The notes: generated by a model not told the origin, from the letters alone. A stretch of 64,000 nt of DNA from Nitrobacter sp051535215 (GCF_051535215.1 NZ_JBPPLY010000011.1:1-64000), one strand, 5' to 3'. Counted from the first letter of the stretch, positions 44,481 through 53,604 are shown. Numbers and translations are program-made.

Positions 44481-44909
44481 TCATGCCGCCGGCGGAATCC
44501 CGAAGTCTCTCGGATTGAGGATCAGATCGGCGAGGGTATAGCGATCGAGCGTCGATGTGAATGCGGCGAGCGCCTCCCTCAAGGGTGAGCGAAGCCGGCA
44601 GCGCGCCGAGATCGGACAGCGGTTGTTGGCTGAAAAGCACTCCACAAGCGCAAAATCCGGCTCGGTCGCGCACAGGACATCGCCGAGCTTGATCCGGTTC
44701 GGCTGCTTGGCAAGCATCAGTCCGCCCGACCTGCCGCGCACGGCTTTGAGATAGCCCGCGCGCGTGAGCTGATTTGCGACCTTCATGAGATGGGTCCGTG
44801 AAATGCCGTAGACGCCCGCTGTCTCTTCGATGGTAATCAACCGGTCACTGTGGGTGGCCGCATACATCAGCAAGCGAAGGGTGTAGTCGAAAAAACTTGT
44901 CAATCGCAT
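44481..44909 (-). CDS. nsrR: Rrf2 family NO-sensing repressor
   Basis: The 142-residue regulator has the winged helix of the Rrf2 family (MRLTSFFDYTLRLLMYAA; GISRTHLMKVANQL) and three cysteines, C91, C98 and C104, at the [4Fe-4S] positions of NsrR. NO reacts with the cluster and relieves repression. The start at 44909 gives the family N-terminus; a longer frame adds an unsupported Gly-rich lead. It is 210 bp upstream of the TPR gene on the same strand, with two matching operators downstream. Confidence 0.9.
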   Translation of the reverse strand: MRLTSFFDYTLRLLMYAATHSDRLITIEETAGVYGISRTHLMKVANQLTRAGYLKAVRGRSGGLMLAKQPNRIKLGDVLCATEPDFALVECFSANNRCPISARCRLRSPLREALAAFTSTLDRYTLADLILNPRDFGIPPAA

Positions 44910-45159
44910 CGGGGGTCCGCCGGCGGCAAATCGCGTAGCCAAGATCTACCGGAAAAAGATGAACTTGTCCGGCGTCTTTAGCAAGTGTATCCGGCTCCGA
45001 AGGGAGGTCACCTGTTTGTGTGAATACCGATGGACCACGGCACCCCGCAACGGCCGACATCGGGGGTCATACCCGACCATGCATACCACGACAGCAGGGT
45101 CTGGTCGGTGGGCATGATCCTGTTCGAGGGTGAATCCATCAGATTTCACGTGGACACCC

Positions 45160-45710
45160 GATCGACGGCTTCGGCAGCGCCGTTGCCATGGCTCACATCT
45201 GCAATTGGCACAAGAATTTCGCCGCGGCATCACCGTCGGCGTCGATAGCGGCATGCCGGATTTCAAGCGCACCGGATGCCTGGTGTTGTGGGATTTCAAC
45301 CTGACAAACTGCTGGCTGACGCAAGCTTCGGCACTTGCCTAAGCAGAGAAACGCGGCGTGAGTTCATCGTCATCGCCCCACGGCAAGTGCAACTGGCACA
45401 CAAGGCGGCAAGTGGTTGCGCGTGCGGCGTGCAAGACGATACCCCATCGAGTCCGATCTGAGAGAATACAGCCGCGCAGACCAATAAGTGGCATGGGAGG
45501 CATCGGCCGGATGCCCGGTTGCCTGCTCGGGGACTTCAACAGGCCCCATCACCATGTCAATTTTCTTGCGCCGGCAAATTCGAAACCGTCACCTAGCACG
45601 GCAAGATCGCCTGCCGGCCGGCGTTCGAATTATAGGTGAGCTTGTGTGCCGGGACCTGTTCGCCGGAGAAAACGCAGCAGCCGGCGTCGGGAAATGGATC
45701 CTCTTTTGTC
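45160..45710 (+). pseudogene. decayed molybdopterin oxidoreductase remnant
   Basis: Pieces of one protein appear in order but in different frames: FGSAVAMAHICNWHKNFA (45166-45222), GMPDFKRTGCLVLWDFN (45251-45300), a TAA at 45340, FIVIAPRQVQLAHKA (45364-45408) and IACRPAFEL followed by a stop (45606-45636). The order and spacing fit the early catalytic part of DMSO-reductase family Mo-bis-MGD enzymes (formate dehydrogenase/thiosulfate reductase-like). The N-terminal cluster motif and the long C-terminal part are missing. The rest of 44943-46253 shows no intact gene. Confidence 0.7.
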
Positions 45711-46253
45711 CTAGTCAGTTTTGTCCTGGTCAGTTTCGGAGTCCATGCCCAGTTTGCGCAGCAAAATGTCGGAGCGCCTTGTCAAGGCCCGATGCGGCCA
45801 GAACGCGACACCAACGAACTCGGATCATTACTCGCCCTCCGAGTGCTATCGGTGCGCGCGAAATTTAAATCGTACGCTCGGAAAGGATGTCGTTTGCACT
45901 GAATACTGCTGGTCTCGAAACCGCCTTAGCGCATCTCCCAAAAAAGTGATTGCGGTTCGATGGAACCAAAGGAACGAAGTGTGGAGCCTGAGGTTAGGGC
46001 CGAAATGCGCAGACCCGCGTGAGGCGGTCCGCGTGAGAAACATAATCGCCGACACCCCCGACAAACTCCGCGTAGCAATGGAACTTGTCACATTAGGCGC
46101 GTGGCCCACTGCGATCAGCAAAGTTTGAAGCGGTGGCAAACCCAAGGACGAAAGGTCCCAGAGACAAAATCAAGAAAAAGCATAACATCATTAAAGAGCC
46201 AACGAACATAAGGTACGGGAACAAAGAAACAAAGGACGCGAAGGAGTATACAC

Positions 46254-47795
46254 ATGGACATTCGAGCTCAAGTTTCGATGGTCTTTCACCTGGATAAGTG
46301 CATCGGCTGTCATACCTGCAGCATCGCGTGCAAGAACATCTGGACCGATCGCAAGGGCACCGAGTACATGTACTGGAACAACGTGGAGACGAAGCCGGGC
46401 ACCGGCTATCCGACGCGTTGGGAAGACCAGACCAAATACCGCGGCGGCTGGGTCGTCGACGGAGAGCGTCAGAAGAACCTGCGGCTGCGGCTGCAGGGCA
46501 AGTGGGGCACGCTCACCAACATCTTCTACAACCCCTATCTGCCGACGCTCGACGATTACTTCGAGCCCTGGACCTACGATTACCAGAACCTGATCAATGC
46601 GCCTCTGGCCGACGAGCAGCCGACCGCGCGCGCGATCTCGATGGTGACGGGCAAGTACATGGACACGATCGAGGCGGGCCCGAACTGGGACGACGACCTC
46701 GGCGGTTCGCAGGTCTATGCGAACAACGACCCGAACCTCGACGGCGCCTCCGAAGAGGAGATGCGCCAGATCAACGAGATCAACAGCACGGTGTTCTTCT
46801 ATCTGCCGCGCATCTGCAACCACTGCCTCAATCCAGGCTGCGTCGCGGCCTGCCCGCAGGGCGCGCTCTACAAGCGTGGCGAGGACGGCGTGGTGCTGGT
46901 GAGCCAGGAGCGCTGCCGCGCCTGGCGCATGTGCGTCTCGGGCTGCCCGTACAAGAAGACCTACTTCAACTGGTCGACCGGCAAGGCCGAGAAGTGCATC
47001 CTGTGCTATCCGCGTCTGGAGAGCGGTCAGCCGCCCGCCTGCTTCCACTCCTGCGTGGGCCGTATCCGCTATATCGGCCTGGTGCTTTACGATGCGGACG
47101 CGATCGAGGAGACGGCGAAGGCGTCGCAGGACCAGCTGGTGATGGCGCAGCGCAACATCATCAAGGATCCGTTCAATCCGGAGATCATCGCGGCTGCCAG
47201 GGCCAACGGCATCCCCGATGCGAAAATCGCTGCAGCACAACAGTCCCCGGTGTACCAGTTCGTGAAGAAGTGGGGCATCGCGCTGCCGCTGCATCCGGAG
47301 TTCCGCACGCTGCCGATGCTGTTCTACGTGCCGCCGCTGGGGCCGGTTCTGGCCAAGGTGGAGAACGGCGTGTACGACAACATCGCCTCTGAATCGAGGC
47401 TGGGTCCGTTGATGAGCTCGCTGGAGCGGTCGCGCGTGTCGCTGCGCTACATGGCGAGCTTGCTGGCGGGCGGCAACGAGGAGATCATCAAGGGCGTCTA
47501 CAAGAAGCTGGTCGCGGTGCGCGTGTACATGCGCTCGAAGAAGGTGAAGGACATCCCGGATGAGGAGGTGCAGCGGGCGCTTGCCGAAGGCCAGACCACC
47601 GCGGCCGAGGTGGAGGCGATCTGGCGGCTGACGTCGATGCCGACCTTCGAGGAGCGCTTCGTGGTTCCGCCGATGGAGCGAGAGACGGCGGTCGACGCGC
47701 TGTTCCCGCAACTCGATCCGGTCTCGCACAACTACCCGATCCGCAGGGGCGCGGTCGGCGTCGGCTTCCACACCGACCCGGCGAGAGGACCATAG
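46254..47795 (+). CDS. nxrB: nitrite oxidoreductase beta subunit (orphan copy)
   Basis: The 513-residue iron-sulfur subunit passes electrons from the molybdenum subunit of nitrite oxidoreductase. Four cluster groups are intact: C16-C19-C22-C26, C188-C191-C196-C200, C221-W224-C227-C231 (Trp in place of one Cys marks the [3Fe-4S] site) and C248-C251-C263-C267. NarH is the nearest other family, but the sequence is of the Nitrobacter NxrB kind and has no signal peptide, so it acts on the cytoplasmic face. AAGGAG seven bases before ATG is a strong ribosome site. Codons are strongly biased (CTG, AAG, GCG), as for a highly expressed gene. No nxrA, nxrX or narJ is next to it. Confidence 0.94.
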   Translation: MDIRAQVSMVFHLDKCIGCHTCSIACKNIWTDRKGTEYMYWNNVETKPGTGYPTRWEDQTKYRGGWVVDGERQKNLRLRLQGKWGTLTNIFYNPYLPTLDDYFEPWTYDYQNLINAPLADEQPTARAISMVTGKYMDTIEAGPNWDDDLGGSQVYANNDPNLDGASEEEMRQINEINSTVFFYLPRICNHCLNPGCVAACPQGALYKRGEDGVVLVSQERCRAWRMCVSGCPYKKTYFNWSTGKAEKCILCYPRLESGQPPACFHSCVGRIRYIGLVLYDADAIEETAKASQDQLVMAQRNIIKDPFNPEIIAAARANGIPDAKIAAAQQSPVYQFVKKWGIALPLHPEFRTLPMLFYVPPLGPVLAKVENGVYDNIASESRLGPLMSSLERSRVSLRYMASLLAGGNEEIIKGVYKKLVAVRVYMRSKKVKDIPDEEVQRALAEGQTTAAEVEAIWRLTSMPTFEERFVVPPMERETAVDALFPQLDPVSHNYPIRRGAVGVGFHTDPARGP

Positions 47796-47827
47796 GCTCT
47801 CGCCAGGCTACGCAACGCAAAGACAGC

Positions 47828-47847
47828 GGTTGGGCTTCGGCCCAACC
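47828..47847 (+). terminator. hairpin after nxrB
   Basis: GGTTGGGC-TTCG-GCCCAACC: an 8-bp stem closed by a stable UUCG tetraloop, 33 bp after the nxrB stop. No strong T-run follows. Either a terminator or a 3' stabiliser of a highly expressed message. Confidence 0.6.
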
Positions 47848-48400
47848 GGGTCTTGGCCGGGCCGCTTCGCGAAAGCGATACCGGTTGTGGGGAATAGTCT
47901 TCGCGATAGTTGCGCGGGGTACGCGGCCTTGTCCCGGCGATCGCGAAAGAAGCGATGCGCTTCCTTCCGAAATTGTTTCAGCAACTCCCGTATATTTTGA
48001 TATTTGCCCCCGGAAGGCGAAGAATTTGCGCGAGCCCGGGCTCGGCCACAATTCTTGAGGCCGACCGGAAATTTTACAAAACCTTCGTCTCCCCTATCTC
48101 AGGTCCGCTTCGACGCCAGGTTGTCCCGCTTTCAAGCTTTTCGTAACGATGAAAGAATTCTGAAATTTCGCGGGTCGATAGCCCTGCGAAGGAAATTACC
48201 GTTATCGTTACTGAGCGAGGTTACGATCTTCTCGCCTGTTCTTCCGGACAGCCCCTCACCTACGATCCATCACGGCTTAATTGACGGTGCGTTGAGCCTC
48301 AAGCGAGATTGGCCGTTTCCTCGGCGATCTCCTCTCGACTCCCTGCCCAGGAAAAGGGCATGATCCCCCAGCGCGTCGCCCGCAGGCTACCAGTCTTTTC
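47848..48400. other. 550-bp region without recognised gene
   Basis: Frames are short, lack ribosome sites and match no family that I know. Composition is somewhat less GC-rich than genes around it. It may be the degraded remains of genes that followed nxrB, but I found no recognisable NarJ or NxrX motif. Confidence 0.4.
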
Positions 48401-48628
48401 ATGCGAAAGCTTCCAATGGACGTCATGAACAACCCCGACAAATTGAGCGTTGTCACCGTGACCGCTTCACGTCCGTTGATCCGGCCGGACGGTCGCTACG
48501 CCATTGAGCTGGCGACGGCAGAACTTGGCTCCATCGCCTTCGAGGTCGACGAGCTGGCGCTCTTCGCTTTACGGCAGGCCATCGGCGAAATCGAGACCGA
48601 GATGAACCGGAGGCCGGGGAGAGCCTAA
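48401..48628 (+). CDS. small hypothetical protein
   Basis: The frame encodes 75 residues (67 from ATG 48425). It reads like a folded protein with alternating strands and one helix (TASRPLIRPDGRYAIELAT; VDELALFALRQAIGEIETEM). I do not recognise the family. No good ribosome site marks any of the three ATG codons (48401, 48416, 48425). A terminator-like hairpin lies 108 bp downstream. Confidence 0.55.
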   Translation: MRKLPMDVMNNPDKLSVVTVTASRPLIRPDGRYAIELATAELGSIAFEVDELALFALRQAIGEIETEMNRRPGRA

Positions 48629-48736
48629 GGAGCCGCTTTTTTGTTTATTCGGCATGAACCTTTTCGATGCGCCGCGGACATATTGGTGACCGGCGTTACA
48701 TTCTTTCTCCTATCAATTCGATGCCAAAAACCGGCA

Positions 48737-48770
48737 GGGCCGTCCTATTTGACGGCCCGTTTCTTTTTCG
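48737..48770 (+). terminator. rho-independent terminator
   Basis: GGGCCGTC, six-base loop, GACGGCCC, then GTTTCTTTTTC: an 8-bp GC stem followed by a T-rich tract on the plus strand. It probably ends the transcript of the small gene at 48401, or of an RNA starting after it. Confidence 0.75.
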
Positions 48771-48889
48771 GCGGATATGGGAAGGTGCCGGTAATAAACT
48801 GGTAGCAATGAAACCACTTTGCCTGGCCCGCGAAACCCAGTTGAAACATTCGGTGAGCTATCATCCCAAAAAGCGTAATGGGAAGCGTC

Positions 48890-48976
48890 ATGATAGAAGC
48901 CACAATCGTCGCGTTGCTGCTTGTCAGCGCCGCCGTGTTCTTTGCTCACGCGTATGATGCCCTCCAGCAGGATTAA
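48890..48976 (+). CDS. 28-residue single-pass membrane peptide
   Basis: ATG 48890 opens a 28-codon frame: a short acidic start (MIEA), a hydrophobic stretch of about 16 residues (TIVALLLVSAAVFFAH) and a tail AYDALQQD. GGGAAG lies four bases before ATG. The composition is that of a small membrane protein such as those attached to respiratory or transport complexes, but no neighbour tells which. Function unknown. Confidence 0.55.
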   Translation: MIEATIVALLLVSAAVFFAHAYDALQQD

Positions 48977-49229
48977 TGGCGCGCCGGCGCCCTGGCTCGT
49001 ACCCTGAGGAACCTGAAGCCGTCTGGCTGGCCCGTCGTCCCAGCGCTGGAATAGTACGCCGCGCTGGCCAGATGACGGCCCGCCGCCGCGAACGTCTCCG
49101 GGTGTGATTCCCATACGTTGCATTATCGATCCCCGCATTGCTGGATGGCCCTGTCCAACTCCAGCCTTTTTCTGCTCGCTTAATCGCCCGTGAACACGTT
49201 CCTGCCGGTTTCTGTTACGGGAGATCATC

Positions 49230-49487
49230 TTGCTGGAGCGGCGAAAAGCACTGCGATACCGGACGTTCAAGGGCGCCTCGATCGAGTTCCGTGGCGGCGC
49301 GATCGATTGCACGGTCCGGAACCTCTCCGAAAAAGGCGCGACGCTCGACGTCGCAAGTCCGGTTGGAATTCCGGATCGATTCAGCCTCCACATCAAAGGC
49401 AACTCTACCCGCAAGTGTCACCTGGTATGGCGCAAGGAACTTCGGGTTGGAATTGAGTTCGATGAGTCGTCTGACCTGAAGAGTTGA
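49230..49487 (+). CDS. PilZ domain protein
   Basis: The 85-residue protein starts RRKALRYRTFKGASIEF, the RxxxR part of PilZ, and has CTVRNLSEKGATL, the D/NxSxxG part, so it may bind cyclic-di-GMP. It begins at TTG 49230 with CGGGAG six bases before. The next gene follows at once. It could respond to the PAS-GGDEF-EAL protein or to other signals in the cell. Confidence 0.85.
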   Translation: MLERRKALRYRTFKGASIEFRGGAIDCTVRNLSEKGATLDVASPVGIPDRFSLHIKGNSTRKCHLVWRKELRVGIEFDESSDLKS

Positions 49488-49489
49488 AT

Positions 49490-49921
49490 ATGCCCAAGAT
49501 TGTCTACAACGACTGCCTTGGTGGATTTGGCCTCAGCTATCGCGGCGTCATGCGATATGCTGAAATCAAGGGCGCGAAGCTGTTCGCCTTCACAGACAAA
49601 CGGGATGAGAACGGAATCATTCAACTTCGCGATGCGAAGATTCCCCTCGCCTCGCCTGAGGAGGCCAATGATGCCTTTCCCATCTATTACTACACATCCG
49701 ACGCCCCCTCGGATCGCAACGCTTTCAATGTGAATGACATAGATCGCGCCGATCCGGCCCTCGTGCAGGTCGTCGAAGAGCTTGGCGACGCAGCAAACGG
49801 CATATGCGCGAAGCTGCACATCGCGGAATTGCCGTCCCGGGCGCTCTACCGCATCGACCGGTACGATGGCCGGGAGTCGGTGAAGACGAATTATGACTAC
49901 GAGTGGAATATAGCACCCTGA
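49490..49921 (+). CDS. hypothetical protein of a widespread unknown family
   Basis: The 143-residue protein opens MPKIVYNDCLGGFGLSYRG, an opening I associate with small uncharacterised proteins of phages and bacteria. A core with SDAPSDRNAFNVNDIDRADP and a Tyr-rich acidic end follow. ATG 49490 follows the PilZ stop by two bases; GAAGAG lies just before. No function can be given. Confidence 0.65.
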   Translation: MPKIVYNDCLGGFGLSYRGVMRYAEIKGAKLFAFTDKRDENGIIQLRDAKIPLASPEEANDAFPIYYYTSDAPSDRNAFNVNDIDRADPALVQVVEELGDAANGICAKLHIAELPSRALYRIDRYDGRESVKTNYDYEWNIAP

Positions 49922-50052
49922 GCGCCCGGCACGCACGGCTCGCGGAAGGAACCCGTTCGCTATCGCCGAGTTGATGATTGATCGGCGAGAACAACGGCTG
50001 CTTCGGCCGGATCATGACTGCCCAACATCGCGCCGCTTAAGCTGGACCGCCA

Positions 50053-51126
50053 ATGACGGCCGACATCCGCAAGGGAATGCCATCCATCCAATTGACGAAG
50101 GAAGAATTTGAGCGACGGTTCCGCGCCCGCTTTCGCGATCCGGCCTTCGCAGACCTCAGTCCCTCCCTGCAGTCCATTATCGATGCCGCGTGGGATGGCT
50201 ATCGCCATTCACGCAAGGCTCCGCTGACGCGCAAAGCCGGCCCCGGCTTTGCCGACCCGGATTACCCGATCGCGAACGACTGGCTGGCTGCACGGGACGC
50301 AATCCGAAAAGCACAGTCGCAGCACGAAGATTCCAGCCGGCCGCCACGCATCCTGCTCATCAACGGTTCGCCGCGCAGCGAGCATACATGCCCCGGTGAG
50401 ATGTCGAAAACCTGGCGGATGGTCGAGCTCGCCGCTCCAATCTTCCGCGAAATGGGGTTGGCGGTCGACATCCTCAATCTCAGTCGCCTCGTCTCCGAAT
50501 TCGGCAAGACTATTCACCCCTGCAAAGCCTGTGTTTCGACGTCCATGGCCTTGTGCCATTGGCCATGCAGTTGCTATCCCAACTATGCCCTCGGCCAGAC
50601 CGACGACATGATGAACGAGATCTACCCGCTTTGGGTCGCGGCGCACGGAATCATGATCGTCACGCCGGTTCATTGGTATCAGGCACCGACCGCTCTGAAA
50701 GCGATGATCGACAGGCTGGTCTGCGCGGATGGCGGCAATCCCGACCCTTCGTCGACCCACGGCAAGACCGTGGCGGAAGCGAAGGCACTCGAGTTGCGGG
50801 AATGGCCTTATCCGCGACATCTTGCCGGCCGCCATTTCTCGGTCGTTGTCCACGGCGACAGCGCGGGTGCCGAAATGCTGCGCCGTGCGTTGTCCGATTG
50901 GCTCACCGATATGTCGCTGATCGCGGCAGGCCGTGTCGCCGAACTGGACGGATTTATCGGCTATATGGAGCCTTACGCAACGTCGCATCAGGCGTTGGAT
51001 GACGATGTCGCATTCCAGAAAGAAGTATTGAATGCGGCCCGCGCGCTTGGGAACGCCGTGCTGCTCCATGAGGCCGGACGGTATGACTCGCCATCCGCCG
51101 GACTGGTCGATCCGGAACCCAAATAG
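50053..51126 (+). CDS. flavodoxin-fold NAD(P)H-dependent FMN reductase family protein
   Basis: The 357-residue protein has an N-terminal helical extension (about 1-95) and then a flavodoxin-like domain with the FMN phosphate loop LLINGSPRSEHTCPGE and the isoalloxazine side PVHWYQAPTALKAMIDRL. A Cys-rich insert (CKACVSTSMALCHWPCSC) lies between, as in iron-sulfur flavoproteins, so a metal or cluster is possible. Substrate unknown. Convergent with the histidine kinase gene at one-base distance. Confidence 0.82.
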   Translation: MTADIRKGMPSIQLTKEEFERRFRARFRDPAFADLSPSLQSIIDAAWDGYRHSRKAPLTRKAGPGFADPDYPIANDWLAARDAIRKAQSQHEDSSRPPRILLINGSPRSEHTCPGEMSKTWRMVELAAPIFREMGLAVDILNLSRLVSEFGKTIHPCKACVSTSMALCHWPCSCYPNYALGQTDDMMNEIYPLWVAAHGIMIVTPVHWYQAPTALKAMIDRLVCADGGNPDPSSTHGKTVAEAKALELREWPYPRHLAGRHFSVVVHGDSAGAEMLRRALSDWLTDMSLIAAGRVAELDGFIGYMEPYATSHQALDDDVAFQKEVLNAARALGNAVLLHEAGRYDSPSAGLVDPEPK

Positions 51127-51127
51127 C

Positions 51128-52513
51128 CTAGCCATGCAAGCGGGGCATTTGCGCCGTCGCGAGATGGAAACGCATGATGAATCTGGCGCCACCGCCGGGG
51201 CCGTCCTCGACAGCAATGCTTCCGGAATGAGCTTCCATGATCTTCTTGACGATAGATAATCCCAGCCCCGCGCCTCCGCTCGCACGTGCGGCTCGTCGCC
51301 AGAAGCGCTTGAAAATCGATTCACGGTTCTCCAGCGGAACCCCGTCGCCATTGTCGATCACGCTGATCGATCCGTCGGTTCCGACAACGATTTCAATGGC
51401 GGTGCCTTCGGGAGTATGGTGAAGAGCGTTCTCAACGAGATTCCGCGTCGCGCGCCGGATCATCTCCGCGTTGCCTTTCACCAGGATCGACTCATCCGTA
51501 CACGTCAGCTCGATGCTTTTTCCGCGCTTCAATGCCAATGGCGCGATGAACTCCGCGACCTCGATACAAACCTCATGAAGATCTGCGATACTCTCCGGAT
51601 CCACAATCGCCGTCTCAAGTTCCGTCGCATCGAGCAACTGACCCACGACCCTGCTCATGTTCTCGACATCGCGTCCCAGGGCGCGGCTCGCCTCGCTGTG
51701 CGGGAGAGTTTCAATTCTCGTGCGAAGAATCGCGAGCGGCGTCCGCAGTTCATGCGCCGCGTCGGCGGCAAACTCACGCTGGCTGCGGAAACCAAGCTCC
51801 AGCCGATCGAGAGCCTGATTGACGGCTTTCACGAGAGGCAGAATCTCGGGGGGCATGTCGTCGGTCGGCAAGCGGACATCGAGGCGCGTCGGACTGATGT
51901 GCTTGGCACGATCCGAGGCCTTGTGGAGCGGCCGGATCGCCAAGCGGAAAATGACAATGTCGGCGCCGAGCAGGAGAAGCAGGACGGGAACGATGATCCA
52001 GACCACCTGCTGTAGAAAATTGGCGAGAACATCGTCGACGATCACGTCGCGATGCGACAACTTCTCCGCGACCTGGATCCAGACGGAGTGGCCGTCAATA
52101 TCCTTGCGGGCGCTGGCTCCCGCGATGGTCCTTGCGCCACCCGGGGTTCGCGCCCTGTACGGCACGATCCCGGTCGCGTTCGGATCGATGGCAAAGAGCG
52201 GTTGCTTGCTCGCGTGTGATGAAAAGATCACCCTGCCCGCGTCGTCGATGATCGCATAGCTGTAGCGATCGTAAGCGTCGGAATATTGATCGCGCACGCC
52301 GTCTGGCAGATGCAGCGACCATCCTCCCGCCGATTCCAGCTTCAGATGGCGGGCAAAGATCTCGATCTGAGCCGCCATCGTGTTCAACTGAAGCGTTGCG
52401 ACATCCGATGCCAGCGACCAGTGCAGCACGGATCGCAAAAGAACCGCCGCAACAATCACCGCCACGACATGAAGAGCGACGATGCGCGACAGGATGGATT
52501 TTCGCAGCGCCAC
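51128..52513 (-). CDS. sensor histidine kinase
   Basis: The 461-residue membrane kinase has helices near 12-30 and 168-188 around a periplasmic sensor domain, a HAMP segment, the phospho-acceptor His near residue 253 (AADAAHELRTPLA), and an ATPase domain (NLVENALHHTPEG, DNGDGVP, GGAGLGLSIV). It starts at GTG 52513, directly after a CTAG palindrome array that separates it from its response regulator. It probably controls the divergent RND efflux operon; the signal (a metal ion is likely) is inferred. Confidence 0.9.
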   Translation of the reverse strand: MALRKSILSRIVALHVVAVIVAAVLLRSVLHWSLASDVATLQLNTMAAQIEIFARHLKLESAGGWSLHLPDGVRDQYSDAYDRYSYAIIDDAGRVIFSSHASKQPLFAIDPNATGIVPYRARTPGGARTIAGASARKDIDGHSVWIQVAEKLSHRDVIVDDVLANFLQQVVWIIVPVLLLLLGADIVIFRLAIRPLHKASDRAKHISPTRLDVRLPTDDMPPEILPLVKAVNQALDRLELGFRSQREFAADAAHELRTPLAILRTRIETLPHSEASRALGRDVENMSRVVGQLLDATELETAIVDPESIADLHEVCIEVAEFIAPLALKRGKSIELTCTDESILVKGNAEMIRRATRNLVENALHHTPEGTAIEIVVGTDGSISVIDNGDGVPLENRESIFKRFWRRAARASGGAGLGLSIVKKIMEAHSGSIAVEDGPGGGARFIMRFHLATAQMPRLHG

Positions 52514-52842
52514 CTAGTGCCCTGAATCTGAAGTTCGCCTCATTATGCAGCGCCCTCCGGAGCGAACTTCAGATCGAAAGGGCGCTAGAGAATTTATAAT
52601 TCTAGTGTGCAGGTTCAGAAACTCGCTTGAAGCGCTCGCAGAGAAAATGAAGCGAACATTTGAACCACCACACTAGTGGAGTGAATTTGACATTCGCTAC
52701 CCACTTTGCAGCAAACCCGTCAGGCGAATGTCAAATTCAAAACTCCACTAGAAACCTGATAGCTGCTAGTGGTCCTTTGATTCTAACATTTGCAAGAACT
52801 CCCTGCCGCAACGGGATGCAAATGTTAGAACCGGACCACTAG
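52514..52842. repeat. array of four CTAG-type palindromes
   Basis: Units are 52514-52588, 52602-52676, 52673-52751 and 52766-52842. Each begins and ends with CTAG, arms are about 25-28 bp and the loop about 20 bp. Arm starts differ (CTAGTGCCCT, CTAGTGTG, CTAGTGGAGT, CTAGTGGTCC), yet in each unit the far arm changes to match. Units 2 and 3 share one CTAG. The last CTAG contains the stop codon of the response regulator, and the first abuts the kinase start codon. Confidence 0.9.
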
Positions 52843-53513
52843 TCGCTCTCCATCATCACATAGCCGACTCCCCGAACGGTTGTGATCCTTACCTTTGCGC
52901 CGATATCCAGAAGCTGCTTGCGCAGGCGATGCACATAGACCTCGACGGCATTGGACGCGACATCTCCGGTAAGGCCGAAGATCTGGTCTTCGAGAAGCTT
53001 TTTGGAGACGACGCTGCCCTTCCGGCGCAACAGCAGCTCGAGTACCGCGATTTCCCGAGCAGAAAGGTTTTGGGGTTTCATGTCGACGAACACCTGTCGG
53101 CCCTCGGTGTCGAACGTCACGTTGGAAAGCCGCAATGAACTGCCGAGCAACTGTCCCGGACGCCTGAGGAGCGCTTCGAGCCGCGCCACCAGTTCATCAA
53201 AGGCGAACGGCTTGACGAGATAGTCATCTGCTCCGCTCCGAAGGCCGTTGACCCGATCCTCCACGCCGCCGCGGGCGGTGAGTACGAGAATCGGAATGGG
53301 ATCCTTGCGATGCCGCAGTTCGCGCAGGATTGAAAGTCCGTCGCCATCCGGCAAGCCCAGATCCAAAATCAGCGCGGCATAACGGGTCGTCCCAAGCACG
53401 CTGGACGCATCCGACACGCTGGCCAGAAGATCTATCTCGTAGCCAGCCGCCTGCAGACCCTTCGCCAGAAGATCAGCCAGTTCTTCGCTGTCCTCCACGA
53501 TCAGGACTCTCAT
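52839..53513 (-). CDS. OmpR family response regulator
   Basis: The 224-residue regulator has a receiver domain (acidic E7-D8, phospho-acceptor D51 in LILDLGLPDGDG, Lys in LVKPF) and a winged-helix DNA-binding domain (LSAREIAVLELLLRRKGSVV; VYVHRLRKQL). ATG 53513 gives the family start; a longer frame adds 15 residues. The kinase follows after four palindromes. Direct repeats in the divergent RND promoter are its likely target. Confidence 0.92.
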   Translation of the reverse strand: MRVLIVEDSEELADLLAKGLQAAGYEIDLLASVSDASSVLGTTRYAALILDLGLPDGDGLSILRELRHRKDPIPILVLTARGGVEDRVNGLRSGADDYLVKPFAFDELVARLEALLRRPGQLLGSSLRLSNVTFDTEGRQVFVDMKPQNLSAREIAVLELLLRRKGSVVSKKLLEDQIFGLTGDVASNAVEVYVHRLRKQLLDIGAKVRITTVRGVGYVMMESD

Positions 53514-53604
53514 GGATACGACGGGCCCCTCGATCTGCCAGATGCCACGGCGGACCATGGATCAGCCAATGCCGGCGTCTTCCCGTCCCTGCGCGATCTC
53601 GCGC

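Noticed and set aside
45721..46128. 136-codon frame upstream of nxrB
   Set aside because: The last part looks somewhat protein-like, but the beginning overlaps the Mo enzyme remnant and there is no ribosome site; not enough to call a gene.
46191..47771. 526-codon minus-strand frame opposite nxrB
   Set aside because: Antisense shadow of nxrB, very rich in Arg, His and Leu, without motifs.
47910..48146. Possible narJ/nxrX remnant after nxrB
   Set aside because: Searched for such a gene because of the nxr operon layout, but the translation shows no recognisable motif.
52514..52842. CRISPR array
   Set aside because: Units are palindromes with differing sequence, not identical direct repeats with unique spacers, and no cas genes are present.
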